A stretch of 64,000 bases of DNA from Acanthosepion lycidas (lineage: Eukaryota > Mollusca > Cephalopoda > Sepiida > Sepiidae): contig OZ010605.1 of the NCBI GenBank assembly GCA_963932145.1, forward strand, positions 24,770,874 through 24,834,873, read 5' to 3'. Positions 19,373-30,900 of the stretch are shown here, in pieces (within the stretch, counting starts at the first letter, position 1; each line of letters begins with the position of its first letter). The notes under the pieces were generated by a model. That model searched no databases. It worked only from the letters and a program-made list of their open reading frames with translations, and was not told the origin of the DNA. The translations under genes and the position numbers were made by a program.

Positions 19373-20401
19373 GTGGCATTTGCTCCCGAAAGTTTTTATT
19401 TATTTTAATCTATTTCTTTTTTTTACTATTTCTCTACAGCAAGTAATTGCGTTGAAGATCTTACTAACGTAACAGTCTCTCCTGTCCAAGATAAAATCCC
19501 AGCCCACTTGCCCCTTTGGGTGTGTGCCATTGTGTCACACCAATTTGAGAGTTATGGAGAAAAGTATCGTGAAAATTGTAAAACATTTAGCGATAGCAAC
19601 AAACTCTTTTCGTTTTATTTTCTCTTTCTTTGTTTTTATAATTGATGTGAATAAAGTTTATGGAAGTTGAATATTTTTTAAATATTCTAGGGCAGGCCTT
19701 AAAATTGTGTATCGCTTCGACACTTAGCTTCAAGAATTTAAGGATTAAGTTTGCCTTAGTAGACCGTATGACGTCCCTTGAAAATTTCAACAAAGTGTTT
19801 GGATATATTTGTAAGCTCTTCCTAGCCTTGCTTCAATATCTGCTCACCTATTTTAACATGGTTGTATCACCTTTAACCTTTACATGATGACAGGTTTTGA
19901 TAACCGACTTGCCTTTATTCTTTATCGCTAACGACGATAATATGATTAAATTCTGAAAATATAGGCTATTTTTAGTTCTGTTTGCAGGTGTATTTTAAAA
20001 TCCCTCGTCTAAACATTTTCAACATCTGCTGTCTATTTTAGCTGCCCTCTGGAGTCAAATCTATTGTCTCTTTTCTTCTTTGGGGTACTCACGTGGATAT
20101 TTTTTTCTTTTTCGTCATTGTATTTTTCTTTTTGTTCTGAAAGTTCGGATTATACCACTTGTTTTGTTTGTTTAATATCCTTCAATTTCCTGACAAATCA
20201 AAACGTCAAGTTAATTCTAACGGCTTGTAAAATCCATCTTTTGACAATGATACACTAAAAAACAACATTATTAATTCATCAACATATTTCCGCTGGCTTT
20301 CCATGACATCTTCCAGTTAAGCTATGCATACCATCATATATCATATTACGATGCCAGCATTTTTTTTATCCCTATCAATTTATAGCATCATTACTCAGTC
20401 A
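19373..20401. other. No recognised feature
   Basis: AT-rich sequence with short open frames only. No family, RNA or exon is recognised. Confidence 0.4.
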
Positions 20402-20559
20402 TTAACCATTTGAGCCCTGACCACCGCTTTACCAGTGGTAGAGAAAAATGACGTAATGCCCAGCCAATGGTTGAACGGTTGAATTATTTTCGAATTTTGA
20501 CTAAGGTGCTCAGGTGGAAGGGTTAAAATTGTTCAGAAACGCAGGGCTCAAAAGGTTAA
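20402..20559. mobile_element. piggyBac-type MITE
   Basis: TTAA at 20402-20405 and 20556-20559 bounds a 150-bp segment. Its terminal inverted repeats are CCATTTGAGCCCTG and CCTTTTGAGCCCTG (one mismatch). TTAA target duplication and CC-starting termini are the piggyBac signature. No coding sequence is present. Confidence 0.7.
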
Positions 20560-20829
20560 GGTTTTTCCCAGGCTTTCTATGACATTACGCTAGCTAAACT
20601 GTACTCCTCCTTTTTGCATATGCATGTTTGTGTGGACATTTTGAAATACAGTTCGATTTAAGAAATTGTAGGATATTATATGGATTAATGTCATGAAAGT
20701 TCTATTATGTCGGTTGTTTGGTAGCATTTTAAACGAATTTGATTTAAGTCGTTCCAATCTTTTAGTATGTGCGTATTGATGGAAAGTTTTCATATAAAAA
20801 TGTATTGCTGGTATTTTTATTCTTTTATG

Positions 20830-20955
20830 GTTACTTACATTATTCGGATTCTTATCCTCATCTTCCTTGAAACGTTTCGGCCATTGTACACTCCGGCCTT
20901 CTTCAGGTGATTGGAATTTCGAACCGAAGCCTTTATTTCGTCCATCGGGGTAGAT
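20830..20955 (-). mobile_element. tRNA-derived SINE, copy C (3' part)
   Basis: This segment contains the tail module of copies A and B (GGACGAAATAAAGGCTTCG, GTGTACAATGG, GATGAGGATAAG on the minus strand) but no tRNA head. It is 5'-truncated. Confidence 0.65.
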
Positions 20956-21344
20956 TGCAAGATAAGACTGCAAGAACATCGTAAACCGGTAACACGAGAA
21001 GAAATAGAAAAAATGTAGCTGGCCACATATGGAGGGAAAAGGGAGATCACCACCCTCTGCACGATGTGGATGAAATAATAGATAGGAAAATCACTGTAAA
21101 ATACGAAAACTTAAGGAATCAGCACATGCTAGACCACAAAAAATCTCCTGAGCCGACCAAACGTAGAAATGAATACAATATGGGAACCAGTAATAAGGAG
21201 TGCCAGAGAAAAACAATGAATTACGACAAAAAATTGCTCTCTCGTAAAAAATATGCAATGATACTAGCAGAAAAATTGCAATATGAGCACTGGTAAAAAA
21301 TATTTGCTGAAAGATTGTAAGTCCCAGAAATTCATACACAGATG

Positions 21345-21660
21345 TCCTCAAGGATACATAGCTCAGTGGATAAAGTAGATTGGCTAGATCAAGTGACTAG
21401 AGACGAAAGAGACGTGATTTCAATACCAGGCTAGAGCAGTGGAGAACCAAAACTTGGAGAGTTGAATTAAAGGCAAATAACTGAAACAACCGGAAGTGGC
21501 ATGATACGTGAAACTAGAACAATTTACTCCGGTGGACGAAATAAATGGTTCGCTTCGAAATTCAACTGAACAAGGCCGATGCGTACAACGGATGAAACGT
21601 TGTGAATATGGCAATGAAGATGAGGATAACAGTCTGAATAATGTAAATAATCATAACAAC
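21345..21660 (+). mobile_element. tRNA-derived SINE, copy B
   Basis: The head TCCTCAAGGATACATAGC leads into box A (TAGCTCAGTGGATAA, 21358-21372) and box B (GATTTCAATACC, 21416-21427). A unique body follows, then the shared tail ending GAGGATAACAGTCTG and GTAAATAATC. Length is about 316 bp. Copy A is the minus-strand relative at 16745-17072. Confidence 0.8.
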
Positions 21661-21691
21661 TCAGCTCAGAGATATAGACAGATACTTTTAT

Positions 21692-21726
<35 letters not shown>
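21692..21726. repeat. Poly-T tract
   Basis: More than 30 consecutive T residues; length may vary between assemblies. Confidence 0.9.
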
Positions 21727-21728
<2 letters not shown>

Positions 21729-21959
21729 TGGGGGAATCACTATTTGCTCATAGTTGGTAACCTAACAGGTGCTACCATCCCGGGTCATGGCTGATCTGAG
21801 AACAACAAACAACAATTAAGATAACTGGAGACCTTACAAGGATTTCATTTTATTGGTGGGCGTAATCTTAATATAATATACGAAGTTGATACTATGTTGT
21901 TGACAGACAAAAAGAAAACTATATAAGGTAGTATAAAAAATCGGGAATAAAAGACGACG

Positions 21960-22222
21960 CCTCAATTATAAGAAGACAAAATATATAGTTGTCAGTAAGA
22001 GAGAAAGTCAAGGTATAAATTACGAACTGGAGATGATAAAATCAAGAGAATACAGAAGTTTAAATATATGGGAAGAATTTTAACAGAGAATGGAAAATGT
22101 TATACCGGACTATAAAGGCTCTTTGGAATGGCAAAGAATGCATTACAAAAGCAAAGCAAAATTCTAAGAAACAGAACATATTCATTAGAAACAAAGAAAA
22201 GACTGCTGGAATTCTATGTAAT
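21960..22222 (+). pseudogene. LINE reverse transcriptase thumb-region fragment
   Basis: Plus-strand frames contain KIQKFKYMGRILTENGKC (near 22045) and KKRLLEFYV (near 22200) with NALQKQSKILRNRT between them. This is the typical order just after the catalytic core in RTE-like and related non-LTR reverse transcriptases. Stops and frameshifts are present. It may belong to the same LINE family as 16120-16565. The right end is interrupted by the transposon end at 22224. Confidence 0.65.
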
Positions 22223-22223
22223 A

Positions 22224-22530
22224 TACAGGGTGACCCCTAACATCCCCCAAAAATATTGCATCATTTAAAATGTTAATATTTGAGTAATTACATGTTCCAG
22301 GCAAACGAAATTAAATAGGCCTCATCTTGATCCATAAAAGATTTATTTCTAAAAATTCGAGCAAGAGATACAAAGGGATTGTAGATTTTATAAACGATAT
22401 CACAAAGCTACACAAATGTTCAATATTCGCACCACTTGTGACACGACATACGCCAAGTCAGTAGTTCAACTCCTGCCAAACACGTTGTAGCTTGTCATGC
22501 GTAACATACTTCAGCGCCTCAGTGATTCTC
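22224..22530 (-). pseudogene. IS630/mariner-superfamily transposase C-terminal remnant
   Basis: The minus strand reads LQRVWQELNY, then LGVCRVTSGANIEHL after one stop, the usual C-terminal end of the transposase family also seen at 9869-10430. The left border ACAGGGTGACCCC at 22224 looks like the transposon terminus, placed within a LINE fragment next to a TA. Confidence 0.6.
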
Positions 22531-22904
22531 TGCTAGTTCCTCTAGTTTTGTAGGAAGAGGGGGTGTTTTGCCGGGGGGGGGGTCCAGTATATCCTCGTAC
22601 ATGACAGGAAATTTGGGGCAGTTTCATTATAGATGAAGAAAAGATATGAAGTGACAGAAAAGTGGTTCTACAGAAGGATAACTGTGGCCACTGCTACCGA
22701 GCGAACGAGGAAATAGTCTCATCCTTACACCAATGACATCCTTCTCGAAGTTTCCTATCACGAAAATTGACTTTCCCGGAAACCATAGCTCGGGACTCAG
22801 GGTTAGACACTGGGAATCAGGGGACAGCAATACGGGGCCCCGAGCAGTGTGGAAAAGGATTGTCAAGGGAGTTAGGACGAAGGATGATGATGAGTTCTCA
22901 ACTC

Positions 22905-23360
22905 AGCAGCTATGCTGACGACACAACTATTTACTTCCGATTTAATTAGTCGGATCAGTTCGATACGGCCAAATTGGCAGATGAACTAAAAAGGACTTAC
23001 AAATTATTGTTAACCGAGGCAAGAAATGGCTTGTTACTTTTAACGTTTCAATATGAAACCGCTTTGTTTTAACCATACAAGAGAGGATTTTTTTTTGCCT
23101 TCCGTCACCATAGCTGATGTTTAACTCCAGAACAATGACACATTGCGTCTTCTCAGCTAAAGTTTTTCTGTTGATATGATAGTTGAAAGGTGACATTGAA
23201 TCATTTGCTATGTCTACTGCTAGGAAAGTTGGTTCATTGTGTCGTGCTAGACAATTCTTCTCTCCAGAGTTGTACATATTTAAAAGTTTACCATTCGTTC
23301 GTGCATTGAATATTGCCACCACATACCGACCGGTGCTCCTGCTGACTATTTAGAGATTTT
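22905..23360 (+). pseudogene. LINE RT fragment with YADD motif
   Basis: TATGCTGACGACACAACT at about 22911 encodes YADDTT, the catalytic box of a jockey/CR1-like reverse transcriptase, followed by LADELKRTYK. After an unrelated stretch (about 23040-23170) the downstream LINE region resumes (GTTGGTTCATTGTGTCGTGC). It lacks the N-terminal part and is not functional. Confidence 0.65.
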
Positions 23361-23479
23361 TGATAAAATCTAAAGAATCAGCATTATTATTGGTCTTGAC
23401 CTAGCTTCCCGGCTTCAGTCACTTTTCCACTGGCCTAATGTAGCTTGCCTGTGCGTTTTCTATAAATACTTTCAATTGT

Positions 23480-24084
23480 TAGGTCAGTTATTAAAAAAGT
23501 GGGTTCACTGTTTCGTGCTAAACAATTTCTCTCTCCAGAATCTATCATTTACGCATTTATAAGCCGACCATTCGTCCATGCACTGAATATTGCAATTACA
23601 TCTGGTCTGGTGCTGTGTTTGTAGTGATTATTGATAAAATCCAAAGAAGAATCTGTAATTTTATCAGACTTGATCTGTCATCTCGGGCTCATTCATTTTT
23701 ATCACCGTCGTAACGTCGCTGCACTGTAACTTTTCTATAAATATTTTCATGGTAATTGTTCGGATGAACTTTATTTCATCGACTTTACTTTGCACTTTGA
23801 GTGGCTGCTAGGGCTCACCATTTTACGGCTGAACTGGCTAGATGTAACCGTAAGTTATATGCTGGCAGTTTCTTCTTTCGTACTTCTCACTTGTGCAACT
23901 CTTTTCCATCTTCTTGCTTTTCAGTTAACTTAGATCTTCAAAAATTTAAATGCAATGTCATTTGTTATCTCCTGTCAATTCCTGTTCTTTTATTGTCCTC
24001 ACTCCTTAATAATGTTTTCCTGTTTTTCATATTTTTTCTACTCAGTAACTCCTTTGCGTTCAGCTCTCATAAAGATTGTACACA
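23480..24084 (+). pseudogene. LINE 3' fragment, second copy
   Basis: It repeats the same LINE region as 23200-23360 (GGGTTCACTGTTTCGTGCTA) and continues to the C-terminus (HHFTAELARCNRKLYAGS) and 3' untranslated region. The Helitron end at 24085 cuts it off. It is in the same orientation as the copy just upstream. Confidence 0.7.
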
Positions 24085-24320
24085 TCTTACTTATTATAAA
24101 ACGCAGATTGTGTGTGTGTGTGTGTCTGTACGTTAATATATTGGATCGGATTTCCTACATTTTTCAACCGATTTCAACAAGACTTCACAGGACTACGTAA
24201 AATTACCTTGCGGTGGTTCTCACAGCGCCAAAAATTGGAAAAACACAATTGTTTTTGCACGAGATCAATTTGAAAATACGATTAAGGGGCATTACGAGAA
24301 TGAAAGGGGGACAACTTATA
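24085..24320 (+). mobile_element. Helitron-like 5' end, truncated copy
   Basis: It starts TCTTACTTATTATAAAACGC directly after an A, then a GT-rich tract and GGATCGGATTTCC. It resembles the 5' end of animal non-autonomous Helitrons (TC start, ATTATAAA, GT tract). No 3' end precedes the next copy. Confidence 0.55.
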
Positions 24321-24760
24321 TCGAGTTATACTTATTATAAAACCCAGGTTGTTTGTGTGTGTGTGTGTGTGTTCGTTTATATATGGGATCGGATTTCCTG
24401 CATTTTTCAACCGATTTCAACAAAACTTCACTTTTTCTTTGACAGGTAGTGTTTCTGATTGTCTTGCACACTTTCTTCTTTATTTTTACATTCAGAATGC
24501 TTTAAAAATTCCATTTACAAGACAATTATTTATAATAAAATTCTATTCAATCGGTAGACTCATAACGATTGAAAACAATGTTTTTGTTTGAGTTTGGGTT
24601 TGACCAATTCGTAAAAAAAAACAAAAACAAATTAAGACATGCATGTCCGTCAACCTTAAACAATAATCTGTCAATTTTATTTTTCAGTATTTATGATGGT
24701 CGATACTTGATCTATCTCTTACTGTTACATCCCCGGGTAACGCCGGGCTCTACTGCTAGT
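24321..24760 (+). mobile_element. Non-autonomous Helitron
   Basis: The 5' end TCGAGTTATACTTATTATAA repeats the structure of 24085. The 3' end has a 5-bp hairpin (CCCGG at 24732-24736 with CCGGG at 24743-24747), then CTAGT at 24756-24760 followed by A. An A precedes the element. Terminal CTAG after a short GC hairpin and A|T insertion are Helitron hallmarks. No Rep/helicase coding is present in 440 bp. Confidence 0.7.
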
Positions 24761-24959
24761 AGGTTATAAAAAAAGGGTATCATCAAAATGTTTTGAAAAG
24801 CAATATGAAACGAGAGAAAAAAAGAGGAAAGAAAATCAGTCCTAGCGATGTCTAAGAGAACAACAAATAGGAATTATATGTCAGTCAAAGTAGCAGAAGA
24901 ATTCTTCGGATCGCCGCAGCTGGGCAAGTAGGAAGAGGAGAATTACAGAATGCGGCCGA

Positions 24960-25360
24960 AATAACTCCCACATTTTAAACAGTCACCTCTTTGGTGCTAG
25001 TAAAGCTACGGACCTACGGGCAACGAAACTGACCTGTGGAAAGATGTGCAAAAATATGCGCGGCCTAAAAATCCATCAAGCAAAAGTGAAGTGTCAGGTG
25101 CAATCGAACTAACAGCAGCGCGCAGGATTTTTCCCTGGTGAAATATAGGAGGTACAGGGCCGGGAAGCTCACCCCACTGCCCAATCCCTCCAAGCAGAGG
25201 TTCAAGCGGAGCCTGATACTCCATTTCCAAGATGAAATGACCCCCAGCCTGTGACAAACACGCCTGGCACGAATTCGACGTGGACATCGGCAAGATCCTT
25301 GAATCAGTGCGGAAAACGTGGTCTTCCTTCGTCGAATTCATTAAAAGGAAAGTTAGCGTT
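24960..25360 (+). pseudogene. Zinc-finger LINE ORF fragment (R2-like?)
   Basis: At about 25033-25092 the frame reads CGKMCKNMRGLKIHQAKVKC, a Cys/His finger. Downstream, frame-shifted pieces GREAHPTAQSLQ and KWPPACDKHAWHEFD follow. I recall this order from animal retroelement ORFs that carry an N-terminal zinc finger. The family assignment is from memory and uncertain. Stops interrupt it. Confidence 0.4.
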
Positions 25361-26285
25361 TGATTGAGAGGTGGGGATCAGAGATTGATCTCTCCTGATT
25401 GGGTCGACTTGGTGATGGGGTGTATGATGTTGAAAGACCCGAAACTCCTTGATGAACCAAGTCAAATAACATCACTGACGACCCCCTCGGCGCCTACTTA
25501 AGAGCGTATTTTTTTAAAAGTGGAAATGATGTCCTCATCTTCCTAATATCTTACCATTTTCTATTCCGATATTATTAGTTACTATCATGGCTTGAACTTA
25601 ATACACACTGTATGTTTGGTGTTGAAACTTTTTTTTAAAGACTGGTGATTCTATCATTCAACACAGGGAGCTTTTCGTATTCATGTTATGTTGGAAAGAT
25701 GATGTTTCGGATAAAAAATCGATCCTGCTATGGGTTGTAAATTTCAGAGTCACAGCTTCAGCTCCAAAAAGAACGTCACTTAGAAGAAGACTTCGAAACA
25801 CTCGAATTTCGAGGCGATGGAAAACTTTAGAAATCATCTACAACAGTGTATGGCAATTAGAAGTTACTATTTTGAGATTATCATTTTAAGATGAAATGAA
25901 TAACAACCACATCCCTTTGTTTAAACAATAATGAAATAATATTTTATATAGCAGTTACTTTGGTCTTTTTGTCAACCATTAAAACGTAGGAGGTATTTCT
26001 GCCGTTCCCTGTATATATAAATAGAATAAAAATACTATTGTTTTGATTCCGTTAACAAGAGAAAAAGAAGTAGAAAAGTGGAACTAATCAAGAGAAAGAA
26101 ACAAAAGAGGTTTCCTTTAACGACAGAAAGGAAGTGAATGCACAGAGGAGGGAAAACAAAACAGAAAGGATCAGTGAGGTTGAGGAGTAGGAGGAGGTGA
26201 GTATAGATAAGTAATTAGTTTCACTTGAACGATTATGACCTCCAGAATGATAAAGATTTTAGTACGAAGCCAAGTTAAAATCGAA
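25361..26285. other. Unassigned sequence
   Basis: No gene is recognised. 25985-26012 repeats the transposon-like terminus at 17395-17431. Confidence 0.35.
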
Positions 26286-26289
26286 CGGA

Positions 26290-26625
26290 CTTGAATCCAA
26301 CCGTCAAATTACAGAGAATTCAGCTGAAATCTAAGGTGATGTCACCAGGATGAACTAAGTGATAAAATGCCAAAGTCAGATTCAGAATCACTAGGGAAAT
26401 TTATCAATTTTTTTTTCGGCTTTCATAAATCTTTATTTCTTATCTCTTACAAAAAAAAAAAAAAAAAAAAAAAAGTAAAGAAAAGATGTCGTGTGGGCTC
26501 AGATTCAACTGTGAAATTATAGAGAATTCAGATGAGGTTTGGTGTAATGTCACCAGGATAAACTAAGTGATAAAATACTAAAAACAGATTTAGAATCACT
26601 TTGAGAAGTTTATCAAATTATTTGT
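26290..26625. repeat. Direct repeat of about 120 bp, two copies
   Basis: Segments 26310-26410 and 26520-26625 share ACAGAGAATTCAG/ATAGAGAATTCAG, ATGTCACCAGGAT, AACTAAGTGATAAAAT and TTTAGAATCACT in order. A poly-A tract (about 26449-26474) lies between them. Confidence 0.75.
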
Positions 26626-27197
26626 TCAAATTTCTCAATAAATACCGAAATATTGTCACATTCTGGAGATTTGGATTCAAAGGATTCAGCTTACGGCAAT
26701 TACGGTTGTACCATATGAAATCGGACTAGATGGGTTTCAGTTCCTAAAAACTAAGACGTTTCTTAAATTTTTTCTTCTTTGTGGCCCGCATTTTTGGAGT
26801 AAAAAAAATCAGGCTCACATAAATACAAATAGAAATTCCATGTAACAGGAAATGCATTTTTATTTACGAAAGCAAAATGTAAAAGAAAATATAAATCCTG
26901 ATTAATGACTACACTACTTCATGTGTCTGTCTATCTGCTTTTCAAGTTGAACTTCCAAGCCAAAGTAATGCAGTTTGTGTTTTCATAATTTTACGCAAGT
27001 GACAAAAAAAAAAATAAATAAATAAATAAAATAAAATTTCAAAGCTTACCTATTTTCCTCAGATCAGCTCTACGCCTATTAAAAAAAATATCAGGTTTAC
27101 ATTGTCAATAACTGATGTAATAGCTATGAACGATTTAGATGTAGAGCGTCCAAACGTTTTTGGATGTCATGACGCTTAATACAAATCAATTACAAAG

Positions 27198-27210
27198 AAA
27201 GAAAGAAAAA

Positions 27211-27251
<41 letters not shown>

Positions 27252-27252
27252 G
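27198..27252. repeat. (GAAA)n microsatellite
   Basis: GAAA units, largely uninterrupted from 27213 to 27250. Confidence 0.9.
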
Positions 27253-27604
27253 TTATAATCTTTCTTGCAAGGAGAACAAACGAAGAAGAAGAAATTTTAA
27301 AAAAATCAGAGAAGAGAAAGAAAAGAAGATAGGTTCTAACAGAGAGGAAAAAGGTAGAGGGAAGAGGAAAGAAAGCAAATAACAATAAAAACAGGGATAT
27401 CTCGTTATTGTCAGTGATAGACAGACAGAAATAAAACAAGGACAGAAAGACGTCTTAAAAAATCAGGAAAATGGATGAGACGATGATTGTTTGGTTTGTT
27501 TATTTTACGGCTTATCAACATTTTGTAGGTTATTTAAAGCCAGAAAATAATTTTAGATCATAAGAAATTTTAGAGACAATAATGGTTTTAATGATACACG
27601 TCTT

Positions 27605-27812
27605 ACTAATTAACCCATATCTTGGGGGAGAAGAGGTGAACTTTCCCAAGTGAATATAACGAACCCAACGGGAATTGGAATTCGACTCAGCAATTTCAAC
27701 TTCTGCGCCATTATCCACTACACCACCCGCATATCAAGGTTTCAGCATCTGGTATTCAAAAGCGGTCACCCATTTAGGTACTGACCAGGCTCGATGTTGC
27801 TTCATGTTACTT
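27605..27812 (-). mobile_element. Composite SINE: 5S rRNA 3' half joined to a tRNA-derived head
   Basis: On the minus strand, 27812-27738 aligns over about 70 nt with the 3' half of 5S rRNA (GCCTGGTCAGTACC, ATGGGTGACCGCTT, GAATACCAGATGCTG). The ATGGGTGACCGCTT form is typical of molluscs. It runs straight into a tRNA-like unit with box A (TGGTGTAGTGG, near 27723) and box B (GAGTCGAATTCC, near 27680). A body ending TATGGGTTAATTA follows. The 5S part keeps box C but lacks box A, so RNA polymerase III start would rely on the tRNA boxes. Confidence 0.75.
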
Positions 27813-27945
27813 AAAAAAAGAACGTATTAACAACTAATAGACTCCATTTAAGTCACTATGTCCCCAGATTGATAAAAGTCCAAGCATTAAGCCAAACGGT
27901 ATTTCGATAGATTCTTCTAAAAATCCATTTTTCTTCAGAATGTAG
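27813..27945. other. Left flank of the satellite array
   Basis: Unique-looking sequence with no gene. The last bases (TTCAGAATGTAGACAAGAGAAG) look like a diverged start of the 152-bp unit. Confidence 0.4.
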
Positions 27946-30900
27946 ACAAGAGAAGCGAATTGAGATGAAAAGAGAAGAGAGCAAAGAGGAGGAAAGAGAA
28001 ATTTCGCTATCGTTACAGATAGAGAGAAAGATATGAGAAAACAGACTGAACAGACTGCCACTAAAATCGTGCGAGACAAGTCTATCCTGCTCAGAAAACA
28101 AGAGAAGCGAATTGAGATGAAAAGAGAAGAGAGCAAAGAGGAGGAAAGAGAAATTTCGCTATCGTTACAGATAGAGAGAAAGATATGAGAAAACAGACTG
28201 AACAGACTGCCATTAAAATCGTGCGAGACAAGTCTATCCTGCTCAGAAAACAAGAGAAGCGAATTGAGATGAAAAGAGAAGAGAGCAAAGAGGACGAAAG
28301 AGATATTTCGCTATCGTTACAGATAGAGAGAAAGATATGAGAAAACAGACTGAACAGACTGCCACTAAAATCGTGCGAGACAAGTCTATCCTGCTCAGAA
28401 AACAAGAGAAGCGAATTGAGATGAAAAGAGAAGAGAGCAAAGAGGAGGAAAGAGAAATTTCGCTATCGTTACAGATAGAGAGAAAGATATGAGAAAACAG
28501 ACTGAACAGACTGCCACTAAAATCGTGCGAGACAAGTCTATCCTGCTCAGAAAACAAGAGAAGCGAATGGAGATGAAAAGAGAAGAGAGCAAAGAGGAGG
28601 AAAGAGAAATTTCGCTATCGTTACAGATAGAGAGAAAGATATGAGAAAACAGACTGAACAGACTGCCACTAAAATCATGCGAGACAAGTCTATCCTGCTC
28701 AGAAAACAAGAGAAGCGAATGGAGATGAAAAGAGAAGAGAGAAAAGAAGAGGAAAGAGAAATTTCGCTATCGTTACAGATAGAGAGAAAGATATGAGAAA
28801 ACAGACTGAACAGACTGCCACTAAAATCGTCCGAGACAAGTCTATCCTGCTCAGAAAACAAGAGAAGCGAATGGAGATGAAAAGAGAAGAGAGCAAAGAG
28901 GAGGAAAGAGAAATTTCGCTATTGTTACAGATAGAGAGAAAGATATGAGAAAACAGACTGAACAGACTGCCACTAAAATCGTGCGAGACAAGTCTATCCT
29001 GCTCAGAAAACAAGAGAAGCGAATGGAGATGAAAAGAGAAGAGAGCAAAGAGGAGGAAAGAGAAATTTCGCTATTATTACAGATAGAGAGAAAGATATGA
29101 GAAAACAGACTGAACAGACTGCCACTAAAATCGTGCGAGACAAGTCTATCCTGCTCAGAAAACAAGAGAAGCGAATGGAGATGAAAAGAGAAGAGAGAAA
29201 AGAGGAGGAAAGAGAAATTTCGCTATCGTTACAGATAGAGAGAAAGATATGAGAAAACAGACTGAACAGACTGCCACTAAAATCGTGCGAGACAAGTCTA
29301 TCCTGCTCAGAAAACAAGAGAAGCGAATGGAGATGAAAAGAGAAGAGAGAAAAGAAGAGGAAAGAGAAATTTCGCTATCGTTACAGATAGAGAGAAAGAT
29401 ATGAGAAAACAGACTGAACAGACTGCCACTAAAATCGTCCGAGACAAGTATATCCTGCTCAGAAAACAAGAGAAGCGAATGGAGATGAAAAGAGAAGAGA
29501 GCAAAGAGGAGGAAAGAGAAATTTCGCTATTGTTACAGATAGAGAGAAAGATATGAGAAAACAGACTGAACAGACTGCCACTAAAATCGTGCGAGACAAG
29601 TCTATCCTGCTCAGAAAACAAGAGAAGCGAATGGAGATGAAAAGAGAAGAGAGCAAAGAGGAGGAAAGAGAAATTTCGCTATTGTTACAGATAGAGAGAA
29701 AGATATGAGAAAACAGACTGAACAGACTGCCACTAAAATCGTGCGAGACAAGTCTATCCTGCTCAGAAAACAAGAGAAGCGAATTGAGATGAAAAGAGAA
29801 GAGAGCAAAGAGGAGGAAAGAGAAATTTCGCTATCGTTACAGATAGAGAGAAAGATATGAGAAAACAGACTGAACAGACTGCCACTAAAATCGTGCGAGA
29901 CAAGTCTATCCTGCTCAGAAAACAAGAGAAGCGAATTGAGATGAAAAGAGAAGAGAGCAAAGAGGAGGAAAGAGAAATTTCGCTATCGTTACAGATAGAG
30001 AGAAAGATATGAGAAAACAGACTGAACAGACTGCCACTAAAATCGTGCGAGACAAGTCTATCCTGCTCAGAAAACAAGAGAAGCGAATGGAGATGAAAAG
30101 AGAAGAGAGCAAAGAGGAGGAAAGAGAAATTTCGCTATCGTTACAGATAGAGAGAAAGATATGAGAAAACAGACTGAACAGACTGCCACTAAAATCGTGC
30201 GAGACAAGTCTATCCTGCTCAGAAAACAAGAGAAGCGAATGGAGATGAAAAGAGAAGAGAGAAAAGAAGAGGAAAGAGAAATTTCGCTATCGTTACAGAT
30301 AGAGAGAAAGATATGAGAAAACAGACTGAACAGACTGCCACTAAAATCGTCCGAGACAAGTCTATCCTGCTCAGAAAACAAGAGAAGCGAATGGAGATGA
30401 AAAGAGAAGAGAGCAAAGAGGAGGAAAGAGAAATTTCGCTATCGTTACAGATAGAGAGAAAGATATGAGAAAACAGACTGAACAGACTGCCACTAAAATC
30501 GTGCGAGACAAGTCTATCCTGCTCAGAAAACAAGAGAAGCGAATGGAGATGAAAAAAGAAGAGAGCAAAGAGGAGGAAAGAGAAATTTCGCTATCGTTAC
30601 AGATAGAGAGAAAGATATGAGAAAACAGACTGAACAGACTGCCACTAAAATCGTGCGAGACAAGTCTATCCTGCTCAGAAAACAAGAGAAGCGAATTGAG
30701 ATGAAAAGAGAAGAGAGAAAAGAAGAGGAAAGAGAAATTTCGCTATCGTTACAGATAGAGAGAAAGATATGAGAAAACAGACTGAACAGACTGCCACTAA
30801 AATCGTGCGAGACAAGTCTATCCTGCTCAGAAAACAAGAGAAGCGAATGGAGATGAAAAGAGAAGAGAGAAAAGAAAAGGAAAGAGAAATTTCGCTATCG

